Shown here: piece after piece, positions 1 through 13,340 of the stretch
Position numbering within the stretch: position 1 is the stretch's first letter
How the letters are laid out: every line of letters starts with the position of its first letter
Source: Vanilla planifolia
Taxonomy: Eukaryota > Streptophyta > Magnoliopsida > Asparagales > Orchidaceae
DNA: 64,000 nucleotides
Assembly: GCA_023846275.1 (NCBI GenBank)
Contig: CM043868.1
Span: forward strand, 4,359,153 to 4,423,152
Reading direction: 5' to 3'
Program-made: the position numbers and the translations under genes
The notes under the pieces: generated by a model
What the model was told of the DNA's origin: nothing
The model's database searches: none
The model's input: the letters and a program-made list of their open reading frames with translations, nothing else

Positions 1-349
1 TTCCTTACCTAAGAAGTGTAAGTTAAGTCTTTAAGGATAATTATATTATATGTTGAAAACTATTGTTGATGCATGAAATATATGAAAATTTATAAGTTTT
101 AAAATAATTTAAATTAGCATGATTAACTTACTTGAGAATGGAACATTTGTTATTACAATTGATGCTTTGACCAGTTCTAAGTTCACAAGATTATGAATAC
201 AATCCATGTATAATGGAAAATCATGAGTTGAAGTGGTCGCCAAATTTTAACTCAACCAAAAACCTTCAATTTTCTCAATTTGGATTTCGTTCAACCATCT
301 TTTGCTTCACTTATTTAACAAGTTTTCTTTCTACTTTTTGGTGTTTTCT

Positions 350-610
350 ATTAGAATATCATTGAAATTGGATTCAATTGTTAGTCTTTTCTAGCCACAC
401 ATCATAATGATTTGTGTAGATTTTGACCTCATTAAAGAGTTGTCCATTCATATTTGTTATCTAAACAACTAGATGCAATGAAAGTGGAAGATGACAGAAT
501 GTAATTTACAAAACCTTCCCTCCTTTTTCTCACATTGTCTCAAACAAGGACATGTGAAGCAACAATATAAACTCTTTCATTACAAACAAAGAAAAGAGTA
601 TTCATTACCT
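350..610 (+). pseudogene. LINE-1 ORF1 relic (DUF4283/CCHC gag-like protein)
   Basis: About 525-590 reads as a degraded CCHC zinc knuckle, SHCLKQGHVKQQY, where the last cysteine position is Y instead of C. It is preceded by short pieces resembling the DUF4283 region that sits before the knuckle in plant LINE ORF1 proteins. In the family this protein binds the element's RNA and acts as a chaperone. Several stops interrupt the frame. The knuckle is only just recognisable; the call rests mostly on its position directly upstream of a clear LINE ORF2. Confidence 0.5.
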
Positions 611-1174
611 CAAGTTGTTTCCAGTGAAGCTTAAACTTAGGAAGGCTCCCAATTTCTTCTCTCAATTCAACATATTAATCTAGTAACTCAACAAGCCTAA
701 GTGGAAGTTTTGCCTTTTGAGCATCAAGAACATTCTTCATAGCATGCTTCTGAGATAAAAAAAAACTCCACATTATAGTTAAAAGAAAAACCATTGGTCA
801 CCTTAGATCTACAACCTCAACTAAATGAGATTAAGGATGACTATTTCATTAAATTTAATAAAATTTCTTAGGAAGGTAGACTTCTCTCCTTTTTGAAATC
901 AAAATAGTTTTCTACTAAGTAATGAGATCATATATCACCATCTCACAATTATTCCAACAATCTAACCAAGCTTTAGAATATAGAGTGGTAGGTGCCAAAC
1001 TTTTTATCAACACTAGAGAACACTTCATCCCTACTAAGAGTAAAATGGGATAGCATAAGAATAATCAAAATCATGTATTATCTCCTTAGTTAACAATGAA
1101 AAAGTTAAAATCCACCACTGAACCAAACTTTCTTTCTAATAAATTTTAATGCATTATTAAGCAATGCTTAGTAG

Positions 1175-4100
1175 ATGATTAGCATAGAACCTATAGTCGA
1201 TCTAAAACTACTTTCACATATAGGTAAATTCACTTTTCTTACTTTATTTGAGCCTCTTGTTGGTATAAAGAAAAATGAATTGGTAAACTATAAACTACAT
1301 TTTGATTATAGTCTTTGTAATTACAATAATAAAACTTTGTTGTTTTGTCATGATAATTATTCTTGATAAGTATAAATCAATGATGATCAATTTCTACATA
1401 TAAGGTCAAGAAAGATGAATGATATGAGCTAGTTTCTTGCATTTTCATATATGCCAAATGCTCTACTACAAAATGACACTTTAGATTGATCTCGATAATG
1501 TCTCAGCATCTATCAAATCCTTTTAGCTTATGGAAGGATACTATAACATAATTGCTACAATAGATGAATATAAAGGAACTGTTAGGTGCAATGTTTGATT
1601 ATTGTGATATCGTCCATCCATGTGGCCACATACATCTTCTTTTCTTGGGAACCAACTTTACTTGGTCTAGGAAAAGAAAAGGTTGCAATATTTAGAAAAG
1701 TCTAAATTAAATATAAGTGAACCAAAATTGGATAGATAATTATAATATTGAAATTGTATAACATATATGTAGAACTCCTTTGGATCACTCACCTTCAAAA
1801 AACACCATAAAAAAACTCCCAACCTTTAACTTTTAAATTTCAACATATGTGAATTAATCATTCCTCCTTCCTCAACATGGTTTAAGAAAAATTGGAACCT
1901 ATTAATGGAGGGAATAAGAATGTATGTTGTGGCCTGCAAAATTAAAAGAGTTATGAAATGCCTTAAAGAATGGAATAGACAATAATTTGGCAACATCTTC
2001 CAAACTTTTTGTGAGGTTGATAGGCATATTATTGAGATAAAATGTATTTATGAACAATGTTGAACAAAAAATGCTTTAGTGTTTGAACTTTCTCAAAAAT
2101 GACGTCAATATGACACTAAAGAATGAAGAAGTTTATTGGAGTTAAAAAGTTGGTTTTAAATGGTAGTAGGAAGGGAATCATAATACTAAGGTCATTCCTA
2201 CCTTAGTCGAAGCAAAGCATAGTAGGCTAAGAATTAATGAACTAAAAGACTCACAAGATAATTAGCTATAGAGAGAAAGTAATTTTGGTAGATGTAGTAA
2301 ATATTTATAGAAATATACTATAGGAAGACTCAATTAATGGAGCATCTACACTTTTTAAGTACATTCCCACTCTCCTTACATTAGATGACAGTGCACATTT
2401 ACTTATGGAGGTGATGTTGAAGGAGCCAAATGGGTGGTATTCAAAATTGATAAGAATAATGCTTCAGGTCCTAATGGCTTCAATATTTTATTTATTTTAC
2501 ATTGTTGAGACATTATTGAAATAAGACATTTACATGACTACAAGAAACTTTATAATTGGAACTCCATTACCAAAATGATTAACTAGTGTTAACATTGTTT
2601 TGATTGCATAAATGATGAATTCAATTTTCTTCACTAGTTTTTGGTCAAGTTTCTTATGTAAATGTTTCGATGAGATCTTTTCCAAACTGCTAGCTCAATT
2701 GTTGTAGGGATTCCAACATAAATTGATCTCCCTAAGGCATAAAAGAAGGAGAATTAAGGATAATTGTTTAATTGAATAGGAGATTACCAAATAAATAAAT
2801 ATAAAAATAAGGGGTTAAAACTCTATAATTAAGCTTAACATGAAGTATCTCTTTGATTGTCCTTCTTGGAAATTTTTATTAAAGGTCTTGCTACAATTAA
2901 GATTTGATAAACAACTTATCTATCCCTTTATGAACATGCTATATTGCAATTGTTTTTTAGTCTTTATTTATGGTAGATGTAGGGTCTTGTCTAGGCATCA
3001 TGGTGGTGAAACAAGGACATTTGCTTTTCCCCTCTACCATTTATTTTGGCTACTAATTCATTCAATCAAAAGGATTAAATAGCTACACCTACAAGGAAAA
3101 ATTCTCCCTTTTTGTTGATGACATTATCTTATTTATTCAGATGACAATAAATCAAATTTCAATATCAATAATTTTATTCATTTATTTGAAGTGGAATCAA
3201 GACTTTTTGTTAGTGAATAAAACAGACAATTTCTTTGCTCCAAACATTGTTTGTCGACTCATCTTCTATGGCTTTCTAGAAAGTTGGGATACATAAAAGG
3301 AAAGTTCACTGTAGTCTATCTCAATCATAACTTGGCTAAAGGAAGGAAGAAATTCTAATTATTTCAACCATTTTTTGAAAATATAACTAGCAAAATTGTG
3401 GATTGGAAGCATAATTTTCTACTAATAGTTGGAAAACTAACCCTCTTCAAGCATGTTCCTATTTCAGTATCCATCCATACTCTAATAGTGATGAACCGAC
3501 ATAAGTAATTCCCCTAAACAATGAAGTAATTATTAAATGGATTTCTTTGGGTGACTCAAAATTAAGACATAAATGAGGATTGATCAACTAGAGTAAAATG
3601 TAATATCTTATAGATGAAGATGGTAATAGAATAAAAATTTTGAAGATGTTAATGATACTTTCAACAATGATCTTTCTTTGAAATTTAACAATGAAATTTG
3701 TTTTAGTATACAGTTATGCAAGATAAATATATTGCCTAAAATAGTGATCATAGAATATTGAAGACTTGGAAGCATATATTGTGAATGAGGAACATGCTGT
3801 ATCAATACGAAATTGAGATCATTGTAATTATTGGACATTATCCATGAGTGCAAAATTCACTTCTAATTCAGCTTGGAACTTGATAAGAAAGAAAAGTATT
3901 ATATTGGACTTTAGAAAGTAGATATGGAACACTCAAATATCCCTTAAGACATCCATTTTTCTATGGAGAATACCAAAAGTTCTACACTCTTTCCATGAAA
4001 TTTTACACATTCTTAGTTTTGATCTTCCCTCAAGCAGTCCCTACTGTTAGGTTTCTAATTATTATGATCATGACTTTTCTAATGTGATATAGCATGTCAA

Positions 4101-4840
4101 GTATAGAAGTACTTTGGTAAGATTATGTCCATTATTTATCAACAATGACAATATATTAAGCACACTCTTTGACATTGGTGAAACTATGGTTCTTCCTCAA
4201 TGGTGAGATGGGGAATTATCACACTGATATCAAGTCTTTTTTTAGGGATTTTTTTGGAAAGCAAGAAATTTGATCCTCTTTAAAGAGAAAAATATTATGG
4301 TTGAAAGAATATTTTCCAAAATAAAGTTTTTGTTTTAAACATGGTATTTAGCTTCCATTTCACTCAAAAATTTTTGGATGATCTTAGACTTGTGTCCTTG
4401 GGGGTTACTTGACCACTTTGGAAAAAATAGAGATTTGCAGATTACCAAAGTCTGCTATAGTGCTCCTCTTCTCAACTACTTCAAGCTCAATGTTAAAAGC
4501 TCAGCAAAATGAAATTTGGGTGCTTCCAATGGTGGCATTCTCTTTGTATTATGGCATTAGAACCAACATGGAAGCTGAGGATTTGGCACTTCTTGATGGG
4601 TTGTAATAGTGTCTCAACAAACATATTTACAAAAGCCACATTGAACATGATGTTATGGAGATTATCAACAAGATTTTGAGTAGTTTCTCCATTCTTTGGC
4701 ATTTTCTTACTATTTTCAAAAGCATTAAGTACATTCTACAAGTCAAGACCTTCCATGTATAAAACATTTATAAAGAAGTGAATATGATTGCAAATTCATT
4801 GGTACAATATGTTAATCTCTCTACTCATAGTTAATACTTG
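1175..4840 (+). pseudogene. LINE-1 ORF2 relic: endonuclease, reverse transcriptase, RNase H
   Basis: The endonuclease starts with an open stretch at 1175-1366 that carries FLTLFEPLVGIKKNELVNYK, the form seen in plant LINE endonucleases. LGTNFTWSRKRKGCN (about 1640-1690) and DHSPSKN (about 1780-1800) match later endonuclease motifs. The RT shows DKNNASGPNGFNILF (2449-2493), the worn form of the K.APGPDGF motif, and the catalytic box FVDDIILF (3111-3134). A WK...L...GKL thumb segment follows near 3398-3470. RNase H is seen as TNMEAEDLALLDGL (about 4562-4606) and YKEVNMIANSLVQYV (about 4770-4815). Many stops and frame changes separate these parts, so the ORF is dead. The family's enzyme nicks target DNA and copies its own RNA at the nick. 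Confidence 0.75.
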
Positions 4841-7489
4841 AAAGTAATCAAATTTCTCAAATTATCATATAGGTCTTGCAATTTCTAAATCAAGGGAATG
4901 TCAGCACAAATAACTAGATGATTTCAATAGTCAATATTATTTCTAGCTTAATCTCACCCCAATAAGCAAATAGAGTATGAATGATTTTAGTTTAGTTGTG
5001 AAGCTGACTTGCACCTACTTCTCCCTTGCAATTTCAAATAGGTACTGACCCAGCAATTAGCTTATGCAGCTACTAACTTTGTACACCACTTCTCCTTTTG
5101 GAAAATAATTTGTTTTAAAAAAAGAAAAATCATGGTCTTGACAAGTTGATAGAAAAATAAAGCTCATGAACAAATTTTTATTTGAAGCATGCTTTATTTA
5201 CAACAAATTTTACATGGATATTATGCCATCTAAAAAATATTTCTTTGATAAAATCTTTACATTTTCCTTTAAAGAAATCTATGCTTACTGAGAAATGTTG
5301 TGCTTCAAGATGACCTTGAAACTTCAACTTGAACTATGGTGTAATGATAATCTATGCATAAACATATGACGTAATTATAAGGAAGTTAAGAACAAGCTTT
5401 TCTTGTGTAATTAAACCTGGATTACATCATGAAAATTAGGATAAAAACTTGAAACTTAACAAACCCTAAGGTCTCCTTGTAGTAAAGTATTCCTTTCCTC
5501 AATTATTCTTGGGAAGCTTGCAAAATAGCATGGTTAGGACATAGGAGGCTTAGCTCAGACATTGGTTGGTTCTACATGGCTTCTGAGATGAGTTACAATA
5601 TTTAATTTCTAGTTAGGGAACCTAGAAGGGCTTAATTTTTGGCCTTTGAATAGGGCTAGATAGGTTGAGGCCTTACTTAGTATTGCAAGAGTTATGTGGG
5701 CTTTGGATAAGTGTGCGTAAGGTTTGTTGACTAACTAAGGTTACAATAAAAGTAATGACCTTAATGTAAAATCCTTGATTCACTAAATTTTATAAGAGAC
5801 ATTGGTTAAACATTAGGATCAATTATGTTTTGGTTAATAATTCTTAAGTATAAGATTATAGTAGGTTTATCTTGGTAGCATGATCCTAATTGTTGTATGT
5901 TATTTATGATGATTGATGATGTCATGCTATGCATGATTTATGGTTAGTATATGATATTCTTGCCCATGCATGATTAGAATTAGAAATTATGAGTAATTTT
6001 GTTACGTATGATTAAATATTTAAGAATGTTGATTTTGGCCAATTATAATTTCTAAGGATATGGCATTGTATATACCTAACAAAGGGTGTGCTAACTTAGT
6101 CTTATTAAGCTTATAATAAGATGAAGGTTTCTAGTTGAATGCAAAACAAAGTTCAAGGCCAGTTCTAGATTAACCATAGTAAGGTTTAGAAGGCTCTTGT
6201 AGGAGTCCTAGAACTTGGTGATTAACATAGATATAAAACTTCTTGGGTAAACCTTTGACTTAGGTAAGAGCTACTTGTAAATCAAACTCAATGATTATCT
6301 TTGTAGCCAAGAGGGACTTGTGACGAAAGACTTTGAATGCATTAAATGACCTTGGAAAGGACCTTGGATGACTTATAGAGCAATGAGGGCCCTTGAGTTC
6401 CTAATGAAGAGGCTTGGTGTGCTCGACTTTGGCTCTAAAAGAATGCCAAGGTTGTATGGCCTTAAGATTGCTTAGCAAAAGAACATGTGTTTGTTCAAGT
6501 AAGACATAAGAGTTAGGAATTTAGAGGTGACATTTATAACCATTTAACTTGTGGTTTGGACTAAAGATAGATATAACAAAACTTAAGATTGTTGAATACC
6601 TAAGAGATTTGTAAGCTTAGGATTTGAATGTGAATGTACTCTATTTGGAATTTATGTCTACTTAAGTTAACAAGTACCTTATAAAGAGAGGTTTAGGATA
6701 AGGAACCTTGTGAATGACCCATGGAATGAATTAATGCTAATCTTTGCATTCAATCTTGTGACGATAAAGTCATAAGCATGTTATGAGTTTTAAGTATCAA
6801 AGAATATGGGCCAGGTAGAACCAAATAAGACTTACGTTAGCCTTAGTCTAACGTTTTTTTGATACTCAAGTTTTGGGTTTTTAAGAATAACGAAACCCTA
6901 ATGATGGAATTTGAGGTTGCATTGATAGCACAAGCTCTTGATGAGTCTTGTGTATTCTATGGATAAGGCCATAGATTAGTGAGGCTCTTGATTAAAATTT
7001 GAATCGAAGTTCATTTAGATAAAGACCATGGTCATAGCCTTATGGAGATGCCAAGCTTGACTATGGGGATAGTTTCCTATAACATTGTCTTGGCTTGCAT
7101 TATTTTGGTAAAATACTGAGTAACTCTATTTAGTCTCTTAGACCATAATTTGTCACCCTAGATGGTAGTATAAATAAGATAGACCTTTTGGATAGGCACA
7201 GTGGCTTGAGTCTTCCCACGAGAAGTGAGAATTATTTGTGATACTTGTGTTAACCATGGCTTTTAAGACTAATCATAACATTGGATATTATGCTCAAGGA
7301 AGATTTGAACCAATGTAACATCTTATTAGTAGTTAGATAAGTAACATGGTCCTAGATAAGATCTAAGCTAAGGCTAAGGATGAAGATTAATTGATTATGT
7401 CATATCTAGATAAAGGAATGCATCCTAGATAGTTGGGATAGAGTTTATAAAAAATCATAGAGTAATCTTAATAATAGATAGATTACATC

Positions 7490-7690
7490 TGATAGTTGAT
7501 TTAAGGTTTGAAGAGTCCTAAAGTACCATATATAATTGAATTAGAATTAAACATAACTTGAAGGTTACCCAAACAATTATTAGAAACCCCTGATAGTTGA
7601 TTAAGGTTTAGAGGGAACCCTAAAATTCCTTAGTAATTGATTAAGATTAAGTAGGAAACCCTTGAATGCATAGAAAGTTGAATTAATGCT
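7490..7690 (+). repeat. Degenerate tandem subrepeat inside the Gypsy LTR (about 40-50 nt units)
   Basis: A GATAGTTGATTAAGGTTT-like block recurs at about 7490, 7591, 7631 and, more weakly, in between and near 7672, usually followed by AACCCTA or AAACCC. The minus-strand LTR copy at 26,880-27,010 carries a matching array of about 42 nt units, so the repeats belong to the LTR family and did not arise here alone. Confidence 0.5.
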
Positions 7691-8007
7691 AAAAGAGGAG
7701 GCCCTATGATTGCTAAATAATAGATCAAGATTTGAGAAAATCCTAAGATTAACTTGTATAGAAGATTTAGGGTTAACAAATACTCTAGATGACCTTAGAT
7801 AGGTTGTGATAACACTTTTGAATAATTATTGATATGATAAGAAAGTTAAACTTGATAAAAACAAAGATCAAGTTATAATTGACCTCTAGTTAGTAATACT
7901 TTAAACCCATCAATTAATAATACCAAGTCAATTTTTTTGGATTACTAATAAACATTATATGATATAGCTTTACACCACTAACCTACCTTAGTCCTATAAA
8001 ATATAGT

Positions 8008-8360
8008 GTACTTGGCTATGTATATGATGTGGCTAAGCTCCATTGCCCATTCTAGATCCATGATAGATTGTGGACTTATTCGTGAATATGTTGTGTTTAA
8101 GAACCACTAGCCCACTCTAGAAATATGGGAAACTATGGACTTGGCCATGTATGTGACGTGAACAAAATTTAGCTTATTAAGGACTACTAGAGCCCTACAT
8201 GGTTGGACTTGTGATTAGACTTTCTTATTAGGGAGTGTTAAATTATGTGATGAGAAAATAGTAGTTTTTGTTTGCTTAATAATGCCTCCTTAATCCCTAT
8301 GAGGGTAGATGTATGATTCGACTTCCTTATTAGAGTGTCAAATCATGTGATAAGATAGGA
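8008..8360 (+). repeat. Degenerate about 100-125 nt tandem repeats inside the Gypsy LTR
   Basis: ACTTGGCTATGTATATGATG near 8008 recurs as ACTTGGCCATGTATGTGACG near 8133. GATTAGACTTTCTTATTAGG at 8213 recurs as GATTCGACTTCCTTATTAG at 8314, and both are followed by a block like AAATCATGTGATAAG. The second unit also appears at about 31,033-31,055 and, reversed, at 26,261-26,300. Confidence 0.55.
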
Positions 8361-9359
8361 GTACCACACTTCTTTAAATGTTTTTGTGGACCTAGAGAGA
8401 TTGGCAAATTGTTGGTAGACACTAAGTATCTAATTATATGTTTGTAAGATTATGATTAATGTCATGATAGAGATTTGAGTGGTTCCCAAAAGATGTTAAA
8501 TGAATATTATTTAGAGTTATGTCATTAGGACCAATGATTGATATGGTACCTTGGTAATACTTCATAACATAGTTTAAGATAAGCTTAGATAATATTCATC
8601 ATCATGATATGATTATACTTTATTTATATAAAATTATTAGAGTACCTTGTTATTATATGTTTATTTTATAGTATGATTTAAGAATTCTCTATTAAACTTT
8701 AGCTCATTTTGTCATATTTTTACATGAAGGTTTCAAGAGATAAAACCTTGCTTAGGGACCAAAGTTAAGGGCTTTCTTGTTATGCATCTAATAGTTTAGC
8801 CATTTACTTATCTTTGATAGTAATGATAATGGTGTATTTTATTTATGACTAATATTATACTTTGATGGACATTGAATTGTACTATTCATGAACTTTGTTA
8901 TTATAACTTTTATATTTTTGTATGCTAGATTTGTAGATCTATGAATTATCTCAAAGTATGATATTCCGTTGGAATCATGTATAGATTATATTCAAGTTTA
9001 AAAGTTCCTTTTATATAGCTAGTGTGAATGGCGGGTTACCTTGCCAAATGTGAACCATTTTAGTAGTAGCTATGTGACTAGCTGGTAAATGACATTGTTT
9101 AGTTTTAGTAGCACACAACAAACCTATTGATTAAATTAAGGATCACAACTCCTAATTTGAATGACTAGCCCAAGGAGTGAAACGTGGCCAACCAAGTACA
9201 TTGAGCGGTGCATTGGTTTTGTTGAACCTAAAGATTTGATATAAAAAAATATTTGGTATTAAAAATTCTATGGTATTACTCTTAAAGATCTTCATCCATG
9301 TTAAAGAAAAGGAGAGCAAATCATGACTACAATAATAAAGCATAGTATTTAACCTTCTA

Positions 9360-9873
9360 AGGTTTCTTTATTTAGTTTTGTCCATTCCTTCAGTTTTTTA
9401 CTTGGTCATCTAGGCATCTTGTAGGTTTTTTGGCACAATGACTATATTCTTTTTGCCTAGTGATTTGTTGTCTCCTTTGGTCCATGTTGTATGGCTCTTT
9501 GACCTTATACTTTTATGTCCTTTGGCTTAGTGTGTAGCATCCTTAGCTCATTGTTTGTATGGTCTTTTGGCAATATGTGAGGTTTTGTCTACCAATTTCT
9601 AAGAGAGGCATTTTAGTATTTTTTTTTCTTAGTCTTTTGGCTTAGATGGACACATCTAGAATTAAATCAAATCACCTAAAAATTTAATATGTTATTACTA
9701 CAATATACCCCTTTCAAAAAGAATTTAAAAGTTAATAAGAGTTTATAAAATACTGTTATAAGAGAAACTAAGAAACTTGAAAGAAGTCTACTATTTTTCT
9801 TGTAAACATGAGTTTGAAATTTTCAAATTTCGCTCTTTATGTTGTGTAGACATCTTGCTTTTACTCTTACAAG
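9360..9873 (+). repeat. Copia 5' LTR, terminal part
   Basis: It aligns with 16,250-16,740. Shared blocks include repeated CTTTGGCTTAGTG-like phrases, a TTTTCTTAGTCTTTT block followed by a CACCTAAAA block, and a run containing AAGAAACT and TTGTAAACAT. It stops just before the tRNA-Met-like primer site at 9874. The upstream part of this LTR was not found. Confidence 0.6.
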
Positions 9874-12582
9874 TTGTATCAAAGAGTGGTTATTTCTAGT
9901 GACTAATCATCCTTGAAAAGATCTTATGATGTCTCACACAATTGTTGTTGAACATTCCATTTTGGAAGAAAGGACAACCTCCCTTTAACCATATTTACAT
10001 TGAAATAATTGAACGCATACTTTTCTTGAATCCATTGATATTGATTTTTTAGACATTGCAAAACTGATTTTGAATTTCCTAAAAAAAACTTGTCAATGAA
10101 GTTGTTAAAAAGGCACTAAGTTAACTAAACCCCCAATGAATGTAAGGAGTTCAACTTCATGCAAAAGCATTGATCATCCATCATTATGTCCACTTATCCA
10201 TAGAGTTCAATAGGACAATGGACCCCAAAACTACGCAAAAAGTTTTGGTAAAGATTGTGGTTACGTATGAAGGAAGAACTAAAGTTAATAAATTTAAAAT
10301 TAATTTTTTTTGCTTGATTATGAATTATTCCATGTAGATGATGGAGAGACCATTAAAAATGTGTTTCTTATATTTGTTAACATTATGAATGGGCTATAAT
10401 CTTAGAAAGGTTTTTACTATTATTGAACATGTGAGAAAAGATCTTAAGGTGTTGCTTAGGAGTTTGTTTTTTGTAAATGCTATTAAAACCTCAAAAGAAC
10501 AAAGACCATCTCATAATGGTTGAATTACTTAGAAATTTCTTGGGCAAGAAAATGAAATGGCAAGGAGTAAAATGGAGGAATCACAACCAAAGAAAAAGAA
10601 GGAAAAAGGCTTTTCTTTGAGGATTGTTGAACCTTCATTTAGAGAACTATCATCTTTCAGTAGTAGGTAGAATGATTATACAAAAGATTAACCAAAGTTC
10701 TTAAGAAAATAATTACAAGAAAACCTAAGAAGATGAAGATGAATCACAAAAATGAAGGAAAGAAGGTAGATGCATGCTACCATGAATATCAAAAATAAGA
10801 ACATTCTTACCCTGATATTCCCTGATTTAAAAAGAAGAGAAAATAATAAGAAGCACTTTGAGAAAAATAAGAAAACGATGCTCGCCATCGTCACCACGTA
10901 GAGTGATTTGGATCCATTCTATACATCCTCAAGTAGTAAGAAAAGAAGAAAAAATGTGTGGTATCATATTTCATGCCATAATACATCATTTAAGAGTTAA
11001 GACAATGTGGTTAGTAGTCTCTCAAGTAGTGAATTAGAAAATAGTTACCTATACTACTGAATGAATTTAAATTACTTTCAAGGAAATACAAGAATTTGAA
11101 AAAGGAACATAAAGATTATCTTGGGCTTTGTTAATATTTGAATAAGAAAAATAAGAAATATTTAGAAGAATTGAAGACTGGTAGAGATGAGTGCCAAACT
11201 ATTGAATGCTAAGAATAAATTTATTTTGAACAATTTAATATTTATTTCTCCAAGTCACATGCATAAGAATGTTGCATCTTGAAATATTAAGTTTATGTGT
11301 GTTGTAAAGAAGTGTTCTTATGCTTCATCTAACACATATTTATTACTTGAAAAAGAGTCTTATTTCTAAAGATTGCATGATTAGACTTAATGTGAACTAT
11401 ATGTACCCTACTTTTATTTAGATTGGAAGAATAACGAAAAATGTGCTTAGAAATGTTTAAATATTTGATTGTAGGTTGACCAAACTAAAATTTGTTTGGG
11501 TTTCAAAACTTAAGTTTTAAATGCTCTTAAGATACATGCATGCTTCTCCTTATTAAATTAGAAAGAGGGAGACGCTTAGATGAAAACATGTGGACTACTT
11601 TTTATAAATAAATTTTATCTTATCTATACATTTTAAATTTAATGATTTTTATAAATATTATGTGCATAATTATCAGGGGAGAGGCCCCTTAGTTCTATGA
11701 ACAAGTGATATTATGTAATAAGAGGTATTTTTTCATATACAATGGTATCTCATTAACAAAAGGCATTTCTCTTAAGTATCAATAGCTTGGTACTTAATAT
11801 TGCTTAATTGACTTTATTTAAGGGTAGAATATGCATGCTTATATTTTTTAATATGTATTTATCTTTTATTTATTGTTGTTTTTATCATCATCAATAGGAG
11901 AGATTATTTTTTTCTTTAATATTATGTAATTTATTTGATGACAACAAACTATTCTAATATTATGTTACTACTTTTTCTTAATTATTTCAAATGTTGCATC
12001 GTAAGAATCATTAAGAAAAAGATTTGGAGAGGTTGATCGATAACTTAAAGGGTTATTTAGTGATGTTTGGTATGAACAACAATTGGCACCACACGTGTTC
12101 TTGAGAAACACACTTGGAGAAGATTTTTGTGGACTCTCTTTATTTGTCTTAAAATATCAAGACATAATAATATTCTTGAGATATTAGATAAATAATAAGG
12201 CTTTAAGTCTATGTGATAAAAGCTTTTCAAATAGCTCCACATAACTCATCATTCTTAACTTTAAGGCATGCATTTACATAAGTTTCTTTACTTATAAATA
12301 TGTCTTATGAAAAATTAAAAGCACTGAGTTGCATTCACAAAACATGCCCAAAACACTTCAAATGTAAAAATTTTAAATTGTCAAAAAAAGGAACATGTAA
12401 TATAATAGAATCCTCATATAGTATAGTTCAATAAAAATGTTTTTGTGGCTATTATACACTACAATACAAGAAAAATGTAATATGATTAATAGTATCAAAG
12501 GGTAAGCAAATAGTACAAGTAAAGTTAACTTGAACTTAGAAATTTTATGCATTAAATCTTAAAATAATAAAATATGATAAGT

Positions 12583-13340
12583 TGATTAGGAGATCAATTC
12601 CAAGCTCATTGAATAAAAAATTATGAAAAAAAATAATAGAGGAGACAAAACATTAAAAATCATCGTGTAACATGAAGAAGTAGAAGCTAAACATTGGTAA
12701 ACAAGGGGAGATTCACTATAGAAGTGATGAGGCATGCATTGTAGCACATCAACTAGTTGTCTCTAATAGATGTGCTTGCATAACATAGAAAGGCACGATG
12801 CACTAGATGGCTACCAATGATGGCATGGAATAAGAGCATGTTTCCTACACATGTACCATATTAGCCATGTACCATGTCAGTACACTCAATGCATATGCAA
12901 AGGGATTATCTACATGCTGGAATAGCACCTGCACACACGAACAATGACCTAGCACATCCATACATGTCTGGGAAATGTGGAAGCATGTGCAGGATCAAGT
13001 CAAATTTTGCAAAATTTATAAAGTTAGGTGAATTTTTATATTTTTTCAAAATAACATATTTTTATAATAAAATATTTATCTAAACCTTTATATAAAAAAG
13101 TGGGAAGGATGTATGAAGTAATTCAAAATTTTGAAAAAAATGAACTTCATGAATTTGAAATCCATTGAAAGGAAACTACTTAGAGAATTCATTCTCCATA
13201 TGATAAAAACCCTCTTCTCCATTCCTTCTTCTTTTGTTCCTCATCATAATTATGCTTCTATTTCCACTATTACAACTTTAAAGAAAAGGTTTACAAAATA
13301 TGGCTTTAGTAAGAATAAATCACAAATAGTTCTTATTATT
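12583..13340 (+). repeat. 5' LTR of the nested Gypsy element
   Basis: It aligns with 15,118-15,880. The strongest match is 12,994-13,140 against 15,530-15,675, which includes GGAAGGATGTATGAAGTAAT in both. It ends just before the primer site at 13,343. Its middle (12,720-12,990) is rich in CATG, GCACATG and TGCATG words. A 97-codon open stretch at 13,131-13,424 starts inside it and is not a gene. Confidence 0.68.

Larger units (their letters stand above)
230..5129 (+). mobile_element. Decayed L1-type LINE (non-LTR retrotransposon), LINE-1
   Basis: Parts of a plant L1-type LINE follow in the canonical order on the + strand: an ORF1 zinc-knuckle relic (about 350-610), an endonuclease (1175-1830), a reverse transcriptase (2400-3500) and an RNase H domain (4400-4840). 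An A-rich run at 5117-5129 may be what remains of the poly-A tail. Stops and frame changes occur throughout, so it cannot make protein now. The left end is not defined; sequence resembling ORF1 begins near 230. Order, strand and several family motifs agree, so the assignment is firm although the ends are approximate. Confidence 0.78.
5404..9100 (+). mobile_element. Long LTR of a Ty3/Gypsy family (copy A)
   Basis: This non-coding stretch aligns by eye with 29,772-31,900 (same strand) and with the reverse complement of 25,900-27,750 and 46,300-47,270. The start is placed where TGTAATTAAACC at 5404 matches a similar TGTAAT block at 29,772. The copy near 46.3-47.27 kb lies directly after a minus-strand Gypsy integrase, where a 3' LTR should be, so I infer that all four are LTRs of that family. 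The stretch holds internal repeats: units of about 40-50 nt at 7490-7690 and a unit spaced 101 nt at 8213 and 8314. No internal gag or pol is visible next to it, so it is a solo LTR or the stump of a larger element. Fossil; the right end is approximate. Confidence 0.5.

Noticed and set aside
4493-4702. Minus-strand open frame of 69 codons
   Set aside because: It is a shadow of the LINE-1 RNase H region, which reads on the + strand.
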